Source: Terebella lapidaria (Eukaryota; Annelida; Polychaeta; Terebellida; Terebellidae). Taken from it: 64,000 bases of DNA. The stretch spans positions 3,968,001 to 4,032,000 of the forward strand of contig OX424562.1 in the NCBI GenBank assembly GCA_949152475.1. The letters run 5' to 3'. Positions 1-11,359 of this stretch are shown here, piece by piece. The translations under genes were made by a program, and so were the position numbers. How positions within the stretch are numbered: the first letter of the stretch is position 1; each line of letters opens with the position of its first letter. The notes under the pieces are model-generated. The model saw only the letters and a list, made by a program, of their open reading frames with translations, made no database searches and was not told the DNA's origin.

Positions 1-427
1 CGGTGTCCGGACGGCTACGGCCATCCGGACGGGTTTCCGCACGAGTACTCTCATCCGGGCCCAGAGACGCAAGCATCTCCGAGGACGGGTGCAACTCAAT
101 GTCCACACTAGCAAGTCCCGCACCACCGCAGTCCATCACCTCTTCCATACGAGGAAAAGGCGACGGATCCAAGAGCTGCTCGGCGCCTGGCGTGGCCGAT
201 TCACTCTCTGCGGGGCGGTCCTCCGCGACCTCGCTCTCGGACTCGGTTCCTGTGTAAGAACCAGAGCCGGAGCTGGATTCCGCAGAACCCATATCTTCGC
301 CTTCGGAGACGTGCTCATGGTCATCATCCTCAGGCCTAGCTAGGGGTCTCGAGTACACACTAGTGCGCTCTAGAGACCCCTCCTCCCTTCCCACATCACT
401 ACCCCAGCCGTCACTTGACTCAGACAT
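1..427 (-). CDS. Partial acidic, Ser/Glu-rich reading frame, open at left edge
   Basis: An ATG at 425-427 on the minus strand opens a frame of 142 codons with no stop before the window ends. The product is rich in Ser, Glu, Asp, Gly and Pro (for example GSAESSSGSGSYTGTESESE) and shows no recognisable domain. Its codons share the CCGGAC-rich composition of the neighbouring Gypsy element and it lies on the same strand, so it is probably an accessory or gag-like frame of that or a related element rather than a host gene. That link is inference. No homologue is recognised. Confidence 0.3.
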   Translation of the reverse strand, partial: MSESSDGWGSDVGREEGSLERTSVYSRPLARPEDDDHEHVSEGEDMGSAESSSGSGSYTGTESESEVAEDRPAESESATPGAEQLLDPSPFPRMEEVMDCGGAGLASVDIELHPSSEMLASLGPDESTRAETRPDGRSRPDT

Positions 428-1889
428 CAAGCGCTCTAATCACTATTAAACACTGGGAGTCAGATCCGCAGATCCGTCTCCACCAGTGCCGAGCGCTTGA
501 ATGACCAGTAAGTGTCGAGTTACATCGATTATAGGCATCAAGTGTTGGCAGTTATACTGCACACGCATCGTATGACGCGTTCCCGTGGAAACGTCTGTTC
601 ACTGCATCTACCCGATCGACAGACAAAAGGACGTTTTACACTACCGCATTCACATACACGCATCTCCCCCCGGTGACTCCTATCGTGCCATGTATACGGG
701 TGGCTTGTGTACACAAGCCATCCCGGGGGAACCCGCTAAAATATTACAGTAATTAACAGCAGTCATTAGCAATAGCTTTCGCACTGGCGATCAATGACGT
801 GAAGTTAATCACCCTCGCAGGTTAAAGATTGTATACAATGTATCAAAAAGCCAAACTACTTGTGGGTGTTACGATTATGTCACCCTATCAGCAGCGATAA
901 ATAAAAATTTAACACCGCTCAAGCAGCAATGAAAATAAATCCACCACCGCTTGCATGCTTTTCATAGATCACGGCATACAGCCTTCGATACAATGTACAC
1001 AATCTCCTACACCCCTCTTGCGAAAGCAGAAATCTCCCGATTTCTTACTCTCTATTGCACCAAGGACAAGAGATATATCACTAAACTTTCTCATATATTT
1101 GATAAATGAGTAAGAATAGCATTTCCACGGGAACACGCACACACTTGTGGCTTATAATCCTCCCATAAATAATAAATGAGATGGAAAATAAATAAATAAA
1201 CAAAATCACTCCCCATAGCCGCTGGCACGCTTACAGGGCGATCGGACATACCCATGACGTCCGGACAGACAATCGGGCGCCCTATGGGCGTTTGCAAAGC
1301 GCCCACTAGCAACCCCGACGTACTGCCCGGCCGCGGAGCGGTGCCCGGTCCAGCCCAGAGCCTCCTCAAACAACTACCGGAGCGCGGAGCCAATAGATTA
1401 GACGCGGAGCCGGCATGGTCCATAACCTCACTGGTTAGGGGGCGAACCCTTCATACCGGCGCCCAATCTAGAGGCGCCCTAAGATGGTGAAAGCAATAGC
1501 CGGCGGACGCCCGGAGCTGCCCGCGGACGGAGTCCAGGCCGGACGCCTACCCTAGAACGGCGTATTGCCCTTTATCCAATGTATATGGAATTGGAATTAA
1601 AAGCCACCACAAGTGTTGCGCATGTAATATACGACCCCCTTCTTAGAAGGAGGCCGGGGTTCCGGTCATTCCGGCCGGACCGCGTATTGTAAGGTACGAT
1701 CCGGACGAGAACGAGCGTCACCCGCTGCCGCGGCTGGTCCGCACACGCGGACTTAACAACCGCTCCATTATCATAATGGATAGTCGGTTTCCTGCCGTAA
1801 GAAACCTTAATTACTATAACCGTAATTATAGTAATGGCTCACGGGGGATAACTACACCGAAGTGCGTCATCTTAAAGCGCCGCGGACGC
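428..1889. other. CCGGAC-rich non-coding stretch
   Basis: No convincing gene. The left third is AT-richer; 1200-1560 and 1640-1890 are rich in CCGGAC/GCGGAC words like the Gypsy element to the right. It may be the untranslated 3' part of that element or the 5' region of the frame at 1-427. I could not find a copy of the element's LTR here. Confidence 0.3.
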
Positions 1890-2349
1890 CGGACAAGTCA
1901 CGCGGACGAACCGCGGACGTCAGTCCTAACGTGCGGACACTATCCCCGCGTCTAGAGCCAGCTCCCCAAATCCGTGGGAAGGCACTTCTCCCATAGCGGA
2001 CGTAAATCCCAACCTCAGTCTGGCCATATAAGAGGTTGTCCCGGGACCAGGGGCGTCCGGCCGGATCAGTAAATTCGTCCGGCCAGCGTAACCGTTGTGC
2101 GGTTTACGCCGAACAGCCGTCCACAATGTGCGGACAGGCCATCCGCACGTCCCTGGCGCTGGAAACTACAGGAGGGCGGATGCGGAGCGGCGGCGTTACG
2201 ACATGAAAGTCTCCGCGGACCTCAACTCCGAAGATAGCCACAAAGTAGCCACCCGTGGAGGTAAGTCGTGCGGACTCTCACGGAACGACCTAAAACCCGT
2301 CCGTGGTGTGATAGACGGGTACCGCAGATGCATCCGCATGGGCGGAAAG

Positions 2350-5300
2350 TTATTCCCACCCATACCGGGCTGGCGCACGTGGTTTCCGGCGTGGCCGCCC
2401 GTCATTCGCAGGTACTGGAGGTAGTGGGAGTAACTGCGAATCGCCGTCATCGGGCTGATAGCCACCCAGTCCATCATCTGACGGGTCAGAGAGGTCCGGG
2501 AGGCCCACCATACGGCGCACACGCTCGTCCGGAGTCCGCGGATGCTGACCAGACGGATCCCATACGGGAGCATCATCCGGTTCCGCATCTTGAACGAGCG
2601 GATCCATGACAAGCGGGCCCTCGTACTTCTTCAGATTATCGATATGGACAACCAGAACCCTGTCCGGATCGGAATCCCTCCGGATCCGGTAGTCCACATC
2701 TGTCACCTGTTTCAGTACCGTAAACGGGCCTATCCACGGCTTAGCAAATTTATTGCCTTGCTTAAGCGGCGGATAATAGTAGCGCAACTTGTCGCCTTCC
2801 GCAAAAGCTGGCCTACCCTTAGCATGGGCGTCATAGCCTCGCTTCTGCCGGATGGCAGACTTGTCCAGGCGTGCGCGCGCGAAATCATGGGCGTTCGCCA
2901 GGGCGCGGCGAATCCACTCCACATACTCCGGACCGCACTGGGGCACTGCGCCGGTCTCTGCCGCAGTTGGATACATAATATCCACGGGCAAATTTAGCTC
3001 CCAGCCGTACAACATCGCGTGCGGAGTAACTCCGGTCGAAGAGTGGACCGACGACCTGTACGCCATTAAGACATACGGGAGGTGGTCATCCCAATCATTC
3101 GCACGATCGTTCACAAAGGCCGCCAGCATGTTGAGGACCGATCGATTAAAGCGTTCGACCTGGCCATCAGACTGGGGCCTGTAGGGGGTGGTCCGCACCT
3201 TGGTACTGCCTAGCATCTGTGCTAGGTTTCGGAACAGGTTGCTCTCAAATTGCGTGCCCTGATCCGAATGTACCTGTTTAGGTACCCCATGGTACACCAC
3301 CCATCTATTTACCAACAACCGAGCTACCTCGTCCGCAGTCTGGCGGCGCAGTGGGTAGGCGTCGGTATACTTGGTAAAATAGTCGGAAATCACCAGGATG
3401 TACCGGAAACCGCGCGGGGTGACCCGGTGGGTATCCAGTATATCCAAAGCTATCCGATCGAACGGCGCGCCAGCCTCAACCGTGGTTAAGGGGTGGCGGC
3501 CAGGAGTCGGAACTCCCTTACGAGCTTGACACCGAGGGCAGGCTGCGCACCACCGTTGCACGTCCAAGCCGCTACCAGGCCAATGAAAGCGCTGTTGTAG
3601 CCTATGGACGGTCCTCCGGATTCCCAAGTGACCGGTCACCCGGAGGTCATGCAACTGGTGGAGTACTTCTTTCCGCAGCTCCATATGGGAGGCAGTGGAG
3701 TCGGTGGCTCATAGCGCCGGTACAAGAGGCCATCCCTCAAGGAGAGTCTTTCCCACTGGGATACTAGAGACAAAGTCTCCTCCCTGTAGGTCTTCCGCTC
3801 ATCCTTCGAGGGCTTCTGGCCGGCCTCAAGGGCTGTGATTACCGGTGCCAGAGCTCTGTCAGCTCTCTGCGCCGCAGCTATCTGCGCCGGAGAGTAGCCA
3901 CCCAAGTAATTAGGCTCCTCATCCGTCGCGTCCGGCTGCGCCGCAGCGGCCATCACCACAGGGGGCAAGGACCGCTCATACTCAGACTCTCCAGAGGACG
4001 AGGGCACCCACGAGGAGTACACCGCCGGACTCGAGGAGGACTCGCTGGAGCTGAGCCGCACCTCCGCTTCGTATGCGAGACGCCCTCGCCGATAACGGCG
4101 GGTCCGCGCGCGGAGATTAGCCATAAACGCTCCGGCCGTCGCATTGTTAGAGGGGGCGGTGGCCTGCGGTCTCCCCGGAACGTCCAATTCCGAGTCTGAG
4201 GACGAATCCGCGGCTTGCTGGAATGGCGCCATTCCTGCACAACCCGGATTCTTGAGTTTGACGAGCCACCGCGCCACCAAGCCATCGGCCTCACTATAGT
4301 TGAGGAGCCATCTCAGCGAACTATGATCAGTCCGCAAGCGGAAATGGCGTCCCAACAAATAGTGCCGGAAACGCTTGGTCATCGTAACCACCGCGAGCAA
4401 CTCGCGATGAGTGGTACAGTAGTTCATTTGAGAGCGGCTCAAGGCCACACTCCCATAAGCTACTACCAAGGCCACACTCCCATAAGCTACTACCCGCTCT
4501 TGCCCGTCCACGATCTGCGAGAGGACACCGCCGAGTGCGAAGTTACTCGCGTCAGTGTCCAGGATGAACTCACAGTCCGGACGAAGGTGCCGCAGCACCG
4601 GGGCCGCTACCAAGGCCTGCCGGAGTCCCGAGAAGGCGTCAGCCTGCTCGGCGGACCAAACAAAATCGGCGCCCTTTTCCGTGAGGATAGTAAGGGGACG
4701 CGCGATCTCCGCAAAGCCGCGAATAAACCTGCGGTGGTAGCTCGCAAAGCCCAAGAAGGACCTCACGTCCGCCACGTTGCAGGGCGGAGGCCATTTCTGC
4801 ACGGCCGCCACCTTTGCGGGGTCTGGTCTCACTCTGGTGCTCGTTACCATGAAGCCCAAGTACAGGATTTCATGCGCGAATAGTTCGCACTTACTTGGCT
4901 TCAATTTAAGCCCTGCTCCGCGGATGCGATGGAGCACCATCTGGAGGTTGGTGAGGGTTTCCTCGAACGACCGGCCATACACGACGACATCGTCGATGTA
5001 GACCATACATCGCTTCCAGAGGAACCCTTTAAGTACCATCTCCATGAGGCGCTCGAACGTCGCTGGTGCGTTACAGAGCCCGAACGGCATTACCTTGAAT
5101 TGGTAGAGCCCGTTCTTGGTAACGAAGGCAGTCTTCGCCCAATCACTCTCCTCCATCTCCACCTGCCAATACCCGGAGGCCAGATCCAGAGCACAGAAAT
5201 AGTGCGACCCGGCCAGGGCATCGAAGGTATCCTCAATGTGCGGGAGAGGATATGAGTCCTTCCGCGTGGCATCGTTGAGTTTCCGATAGTCCACGCAGAA

Positions 5301-6973
5301 CCTCCACGAGCCGTCCTTCTTCTTCACCATAACCACCGGACTGGCCCAAGGGCTGTCACTGGGTTCGATGATGTCCAAGTCGAGCATCTTTTGCACCTCC
5401 TGGTCTATGACCTCTTGGTGCACTATTGCTGCCCGACGAAGACGCTGCTTGAGAGGACGCTCGTCCACGAGGTCGATGCGGTGTTTGGCGACGTCAGTCT
5501 TGCCAACTGCACCATCAGGACCCATGAACACAGCGCTTGACGCTGCTCTTCATCCAACCGGTCCTTCGGAACCCGAGATTCCAAATGGTCCGGCAGGGTG
5601 AACGGGTCATTCCCGGCGGCCGCCGCCGCGCACGCAGCGCGGCAGACAGGATCGCCGGGGAGGACACGACTCGAGGACGCGGGAATAGCAGTGGCTGCTA
5701 TGCATCCGCGCTTCAGTACAATCAGAGCATCCGTAGGATTCACCACGAGGATGGGCATCGCGCGGGGGTTGGACATGACCAGGGCCCCACCCAGCACGAG
5801 CCCAGTTCCTGCGGCGAAACTGCTCACGGGTTGCACTATACACGGTCGACCATCGAGGGGCATGCGGGGACGACGCGGCCTCGCCTCAATGATCATCTCA
5901 CTCATCGGTGGCACTACTACAGTGCGCGATGCCCGCATTTGGAATGAATGCATCGGGCCCGAGCGGAAGAGGAAGTGTGTGTCCTCTCCCATCCGGAATT
6001 CGCCAACACTAAAGTTGGCGGTCACCCGGTGGACCCGTAGAAAATTCATCCCAATAATCCCGGCCGCTCCGATATCCGCCACGATCGCCTCTGTCAGATA
6101 CACCTTGTCCCCAAGGGTAATAGGCAGATCGATGATGCCGTGGATACGGATGCGGTTGTCTCCCGCTCCGTAGAGCTTGTACGGTCCGGGATCCCGCAAC
6201 TCGAGGTTGCGGAGCGCGGGCTCCTTCCTAAACGTTCCGGCGGCCACGAGGGTCACCTCCGAGCCTGAGTCTACGAGGAACCGGACCGGCTCCCGTCCGA
6301 AGGACAGGGGCAGGTACCAGCAAGGGTCCCTCACCAGCGCGCAGGTAGGGCGATACCTTTCACACGCGCTGGGCTCATCTACGGAGTCCTCGCCATCTGC
6401 CTCAGCCGCGGAGGAGCTAGACTGATCTCCAAGGACTACTTCCGGAGAAGTCATATCTACTTGGGGTTCGTCCTGCCCATCAGCGGGTGGGGCGGCATCG
6501 TTTGCCACCGAACAACTATCCCCGGACGTAGTGTTGGTCGCCACCACATCCGGATCTAGTTTCCCTGCCGCGGGTTCCGGCTCTGCTGTCCCGGAGGACC
6601 AGACCGGAAGGAACTCCTCCGTTGCGGGCCAGGGAGGGCTCCCTGGTAGCCGCGCGACCGCAGGCGTTCCAACAACTCCGGACACTTCAGCCAAAAGTGT
6701 CCCTGCTTTCCGCAGAAGTAGCAGGGACGGTTCTGAGCTGGTCCGGAGGTGAACGCCCAACATTCTGCGGGTCCCGGAGCTTCGATCCCGGCGCAGTGCG
6801 CAATCATCTGCGCGGCGCCGAGGTCGTATTCCTCGATGTCGCACTCGTCCGAGGACGAGCACGGCGCGGCGACTGGTGCCGCATGTGCGGGCGCCCCTGT
6901 AGAGGGTGCCGGCGCACTTACCCACTGCGGGGTAGGGTCCCTGGCGGGTTCCCGGACGACCGGGTCCTGCCAC
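2350..6973 (-). CDS. pol: Gypsy pol region: protease, RT, RNase H, integrase (fossil)
   Basis: Domains in reading order: aspartic protease with FLVDSGSEVTLV; reverse transcriptase with MVKKKDGSWRFCVDYRKLN, LDLASGYWQ and the catalytic YIDD; RNase H with DTDASNFALGGVLSQ and TTHRELLAVV; integrase with an H-H-C-C zinc finger (HLGIRR to CAACPRCQ) and a DDE core (LDILDTHRV, HSDQGTQFE, SDGQVERFN). A Pro-rich tail follows. The set and order are diagnostic of Ty3/Gypsy. The region does not read as one open frame. It would have acted in cDNA synthesis and integration within virus-like particles. Confidence 0.85.
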
Positions 6974-8769
6974 GGGGTTACCTGCGATCCCTTAACCGGA
7001 GGAGGAGTCGCCGCCTGCGCGGGTACAGCCGAGGCCGGAGCCGGGGCCGGAGGCAACTGTCTAGGGCGGACAGCCACCTCAAGCGCAAGCGCGGAGTCTA
7101 TTGCCTCCTCCATCGATCGCTTTTCATGGGTGGCCAGCCCGTACGCTAGGTGGTAAGGCTGGCCATCGATGAACTGATCGATCAGCATCGTCTCGAACCG
7201 TCTGGAGTCCATGTCCGGAAAAGCTCTCCGGCCGAGTATGCGTAGGTTGAACGCATAGTCTGTCACGGACTCAGTCGGCTGGCGGGTACGCGCCTTGAAC
7301 TCTCGTTCAGACTGCCGCCGATTGGTCGTCGGCGTGAACAGCAGGCGAAGTTGACGAGCAACCTCGCCGAACGTCACTGTTCCCACCGGCAGACACGGCA
7401 TCACGCGGAGAGCTTTTCCTTCCAAGCTCTCCGCGAGGACGTGTCCAGCTTCATGCTGGGACCATCCTTCGTACACGGCGGTACGCCATACCTGGAGCAA
7501 GTAGTCCTCCAAGTCGGCGTTATCCCCGTTGAACCGTTTCCGCCACGAAGAGTGGTCGGGCCCGTCATCGCGTTTGTTACGCGCCCGACGTGCGGTCCCG
7601 GCTCCGGGGTCGTCCGTGTACAGCGGCAAGTTCCGCGAGCTGCCCATGCCTGCGGCGGAGTCTGCCGGAGCAAACATCGACGCCGCGGACATAGGAGCAG
7701 GGAAGCTCACGTTTGCCGCCGGGGTCATTCCCGCTAAAAACCCACTCTGGCTAGGTGCGGGCAAGGCTCCCATCGAACCTACTGGGTAGGCTCCAGAAGG
7801 GGCGGCAAAGCTTGGAGCCGAAGCCGCCTGTTGCCACTGCCCGTCCGACACACTGTATGTGCCAGGGTAAGTCGGCCACGCGGCTTGCGCTCCAACCGTC
7901 GGAACGGTCGACGCGGTCGCCAACGTGGTGCCTCCGAGCCGCGGAGCAGGCGCGGGTCCCATTGCGGGGGCCACTGGCGCCTGAGGACTCGACAGGACTT
8001 GGGGAGGGGCTACTGGCCCAGACATCCCCGGACTAAGGATGGCCGACGGGTCAACGCTCAGAGGCGGCTGATTCCGCTTGAACAGTACAAGCGCCTCGGA
8101 TATCAGCCACCTCTCCCTCTCTGTCAAAGGCCCCGAGTTGCCTTGTGACAGCGGAGAGGGGGAGCGGTTCCGCCGGTCTGATCGTCCCGGATGGGGCGAC
8201 CGGGCGCGGTCATAGCGCCCTAGAGGAGCCAGCTCACTCAGAGTGTGGGTGAGCTGGTCCATCCCGCCTGACGCGGACTGTCTGGATTCCCGGCCGGGAG
8301 CCCTTGCAGGAGCTCTTCCGGCTGGATGTGGCATCCAGAACTGCTGGTCCGCTTGCCCGGAGGTACTCGGGCCGGCTACCACTCGATCCCGGACATCCGG
8401 AGATGTCCCCTGAAAGAGCGTCGCCTGCCACGACTGCCGTCCGGACTTAGGCGGGCGCGGGGTAGCGCCGTTGCCAGCTCCACCTACCGCGCCTACCGGA
8501 TCAGGGCCAGGCCCTGATAGCAATTCCTGTTGCTGCCCCTCAGGGCGCGACTCGTCGTCCGGAGACGGAGCCAGGGATGCCGGAGTCGACTCCGCGGACG
8601 GGGTCTTGGCCACGGAGGTCTCCGCACGTTCCTTCTTACCGCCGGAGTCATCCGAAGAATTCTCACGGCAGCCGTCGCTGGACCGGGTGTTGTCCGCGAC
8701 GTTTCCACCCGTTTCCCCCCCCTTGGGTTCATCAGCCCTATTTTTGGCCTTATCTCTTTCCTTCGTCAT
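6556..8769 (-). CDS. gag: Gypsy gag-like protein with CCHC knuckle (fossil)
   Basis: A 737-codon frame beginning MTKERDKAKNRADEPKGGET. The N-terminal half is a low-complexity Pro/Ser/Ala region. A capsid-like helical region follows (residues about 400-560, with WRKRFNGDNADLEDYLLQVW and AYGLATHEKRSMEEAI), then a single zinc knuckle CYFCGKQGHFWLKC near residue 690. This is the usual layout of Ty3/Gypsy gag: capsid, then a nucleic-acid-binding knuckle. It overlaps the start of pol, as expected for a gag-pol read-through arrangement. The start is the first ATG after the primer-binding site. Confidence 0.75.
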   Translation of the reverse strand: MTKERDKAKNRADEPKGGETGGNVADNTRSSDGCRENSSDDSGGKKERAETSVAKTPSAESTPASLAPSPDDESRPEGQQQELLSGPGPDPVGAVGGAGNGATPRPPKSGRQSWQATLFQGTSPDVRDRVVAGPSTSGQADQQFWMPHPAGRAPARAPGRESRQSASGGMDQLTHTLSELAPLGRYDRARSPHPGRSDRRNRSPSPLSQGNSGPLTERERWLISEALVLFKRNQPPLSVDPSAILSPGMSGPVAPPQVLSSPQAPVAPAMGPAPAPRLGGTTLATASTVPTVGAQAAWPTYPGTYSVSDGQWQQAASAPSFAAPSGAYPVGSMGALPAPSQSGFLAGMTPAANVSFPAPMSAASMFAPADSAAGMGSSRNLPLYTDDPGAGTARRARNKRDDGPDHSSWRKRFNGDNADLEDYLLQVWRTAVYEGWSQHEAGHVLAESLEGKALRVMPCLPVGTVTFGEVARQLRLLFTPTTNRRQSEREFKARTRQPTESVTDYAFNLRILGRRAFPDMDSRRFETMLIDQFIDGQPYHLAYGLATHEKRSMEEAIDSALALEVAVRPRQLPPAPAPASAVPAQAATPPPVKGSQVTPWQDPVVREPARDPTPQWVSAPAPSTGAPAHAAPVAAPCSSSDECDIEEYDLGAAQMIAHCAGIEAPGPAECWAFTSGPAQNRPCYFCGKQGHFWLKCPELLERLRSRGYQGALPGPQRRSSFRSGPPGQQSRNPRQGN

Positions 8770-8869
8770 TATTTACGAGTTGTCCTTGAGGAGCGGGCAA
8801 TCCCCAGGGACGAAGGAGGCTACAACGCTGTGACGGTAGGCTGCGATGGAACACTGTCGGACTGATCCT

Positions 8870-8882
8870 GGTCACGGCACCA
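8870..8882 (-). other. Primer-binding site matching tRNA-His
   Basis: On the plus strand the bases GGTCACGGCACCA sit one base from the LTR edge. GTCACGGCACCA is the 3' end of animal tRNA-His including CCA, so the element was probably primed by tRNA-His. The second copy has the same site with one difference at 26599-26616. Confidence 0.7.
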
Positions 8883-8883
8883 A

Positions 8884-9619
8884 TGTAAAGTTATTGACTA
8901 CCGTCCGCTCTTCGGGATCCTCGAGGATAGTCCTCTCTCATCCGAGTCCTTGCGGACGCGCATCCGCTATTCCGGATCCTTGCGGCAGGGCCGCTCACCG
9001 GAGGTCGCTGCGGACACGGTAACTACTTCAGCATTAACGGTAACCAGGTAACAGCCCACCCGACACTCCCAGGCCTACGGACACCGTTCAGAAACTAGTT
9101 CATCCCTACGGTGTTAACTGGCGGGGCCTGGCGAGCCACGGTCTGCCTCGGGGACGGAACCCCGTACAGTCCGACATGCTGGCCAGAGCCTCTGTCACCC
9201 GTCCCGGGAAGGGAGAGAACTGGCGATCCACAGGGCGTACGCCCCCGAGTCAGCAACTTGTCTCTCCCAGCCCGGGCCTCCCCATGGAAATCGTCCCCAG
9301 GGCTCTAGGAGCCCTCTACTCAGACCCAGGGAACACAAAGCTCATGGCGAGCCTCGTGTGCGTCCTAGTCTCGATCTCTCGGACAATCTCCTCGATCGAG
9401 TCGCTTCCAGTATATATATAATACACCACAAGCTGTAGGGCGCACGCGAGGTCTAATCGATCCATTGTTATAGTTTACTGGAGCGTAAATTACAATGCGT
9501 CGCCGTGGCAACGCACGCTCGAACCGAGCGTGTCAAAACAAGGCCAAGTACGGAAAGGCCACATAAATGGCATTTATGTTTACAATCACCTGCCGCGTGC
9601 TTAGGGCAAAATCGCCACA
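8884..9619 (-). repeat. 5' LTR of Gypsy copy 1
   Basis: Limits come from the primer-binding site on one side and from shared ends with the LTR of copy 2: both run from TGTAAAG to ATCGCCACA on the plus strand, giving TG...CA ends. Length about 736 bp. A TATATATATAAT run near 9412-9424 could be the LTR TATA box read on the minus strand. No matching LTR is found at the other end inside the window. Confidence 0.65.
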
Positions 9620-10465
9620 GTAATAAGTTATTATCGATAATAACCCCAGGAGACGTGTGTTCCGACCGTTTTTTTTTTTTGTATGTCACCGTTTCATACC
9701 CATCACCTATCCCGTTTCGATCTTCACTGAAACAGTGCTTTCTTGAAATCATATGCACTCAAAGTTTTGGATATACGTTCCGCACAATATATAGATACAG
9801 TATGCTATTGCAAAATTGAAAAACAAGTTGAAACGGCAACATAATATTTATGTGTTAGTGGTGGTATTCCATATTCCAGTAGGCAAATTCAATTCTCGTG
9901 TGGCCCCGATAAGCAGTCACGGCAGTCGGCCCGCAAGCCAGATAGTCACTAAATTGTCCAATCGGGAAGCTGTCTTGACGGACACACCCACATGTTTATG
10001 AACTACACGTGGATATAATTATATGCAAATTATCACGTGAGCAAGTCCCGCCAATTAGTGATAAATACTGACGCACTGGGGTCAAGGTCATAAGCTCCCA
10101 CGAGATCGTGGAATCTATTGGGTGCGGTATTTGTGGAAATACTTGTTACGACCCAAATAAATGTTTTTTTCTATGACTCTTTCCTACTTCACTGGTAATA
10201 CTTCAGGAAAATATCACCATACAAAGCTTGTTCATGGGGAAATCTGATAAGAAATGCCTACTGAAGTGAAGCGAGATTTCCCGAGATTTGAGTAGGAACC
10301 TGTCGGAAGCAACAAAACTTGGCAGATTTGCCGAACTAATACACTTCGTCGGGGGAAAAAACTTAGTTTCCTCCTGAAATAAGCAGAAACGAATGGATAC
10401 TATATCAGTTATCATGTTTATGATATAGTTTTATATTGCCGACGAGAATTGTCGGCAATATATAA
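9620..10465. other. Intergenic, no gene seen
   Basis: AT-rich DNA with short frames only. It holds a perfect hairpin at about 10432-10462 (12-bp stem TATATTGCCGAC) immediately before the LINE. Nothing else is supported. Confidence 0.4.
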
Positions 10466-10922
10466 CTGGATGTCACAGAGTCTTGGCTTGACAGCTCCGT
10501 CCTGGACAGCGAGGTAACAATCAGCGGCTATTCTCTGGAGCGCAGGGATCGAAACAGACACGGAGGTGGCGTCTGTCTGTTCATCCGTGATGATCTCACA
10601 TACAACGTGCGCTCCGATCTCCTCCGCGACAACCTGGAGACACTTTGGATCGAACTTTTACTTTCGCGCGCCAGTCCAATTCTAGTCGGTAACTGTTATC
10701 GCCCTCCAACACAAATGGACTTTTACACCAAATTAGATGAGAGTTTCAACAATTATGTTGTAAACGGTACAGAAATTGTGATATTAGGTGATTTTAACAC
10801 AAATGTACTAGGCTCACGTGCAAACAATTTGAGTAAATCTCTCTCAGAATTCTGTAACACTTACGGTTTGGTACAGCTGATTAGTTATCCCACTAGAATT
10901 AGTAGTAACTCTGAGTCTTTAA

Positions 10923-11344
10923 AGTGATATTGGCAGTAAGTTATGGAATTTTCCATATCTTTCTGATCGAACGAAGAAAACAGAACGGTTATATATCTGC
11001 ACTTGTATGCCCAAACAGACGCCCCTTTCTAATAGATTTCGTTGCGAATTTCTGTGGATACATTTTGAGTTTGTTTACATTACCACCATTCTCGGTGCTT
11101 TGTATTCCATGATGCAGTGCAATTCCAGCTTACTGTGTATGATCGAGCCAATCGAGCGTGAAATAGGTTAAGTCAGAGGTAACTCTGAGTGGCGCACAAA
11201 ACAAAAGAAAAGCGACTGCTAGAACTGTCATATGCTTGATTTATCCATCTGATCAAGCAAAATTTGTTTTGTAACCTATTTTTCTGAGACCACAGGCATA
11301 TATGTAATTGTATTGGAAAAAATAGTTTTTCTGCCAATATCACT
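10923..11344. mobile_element. 422-bp TTAA-flanked inverted-repeat element inside the LINE
   Basis: Ends are AGTGATATTGGCAG and its exact reverse complement CTGCCAATATCACT, each bordered by TTAA (10919-10922 and 11345-11348). Removing it restores the LINE codons ...GAG TCT TTA ATT GAT C.... No transposase is encoded. TTAA targets are used by piggyBac and Kolobok elements; the AGT start does not decide which. Confidence 0.85.
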
Positions 11345-11359
11345 TTAATTGATCTCATT

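Larger units (their letters stand above)
1890..9619 (-). mobile_element. Ty3/Gypsy LTR retrotransposon, copy 1 (fossil, nearly intact internal region)
   Basis: Minus-strand Ty3/Gypsy element with a right-hand (5') LTR, a primer-binding site, gag, and pol in the order protease, reverse transcriptase, RNase H, integrase. The integrase-last order and motifs are Ty3/Gypsy, not Copia. The left limit is set only by where similarity to the second copy (21.5-27.3 kb) ends; the element may extend past the window, because no 3' LTR is seen inside it. Beyond the gag-pol junction, which such families often read through, about two frame breaks are apparent, so it is broken but fairly young. Confidence 0.85.

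Noticed and set aside
2095-8865. Many plus-strand frames opposite the Gypsy copy
   Set aside because: They are shadows of the minus-strand gag and pol in CG-rich codons.
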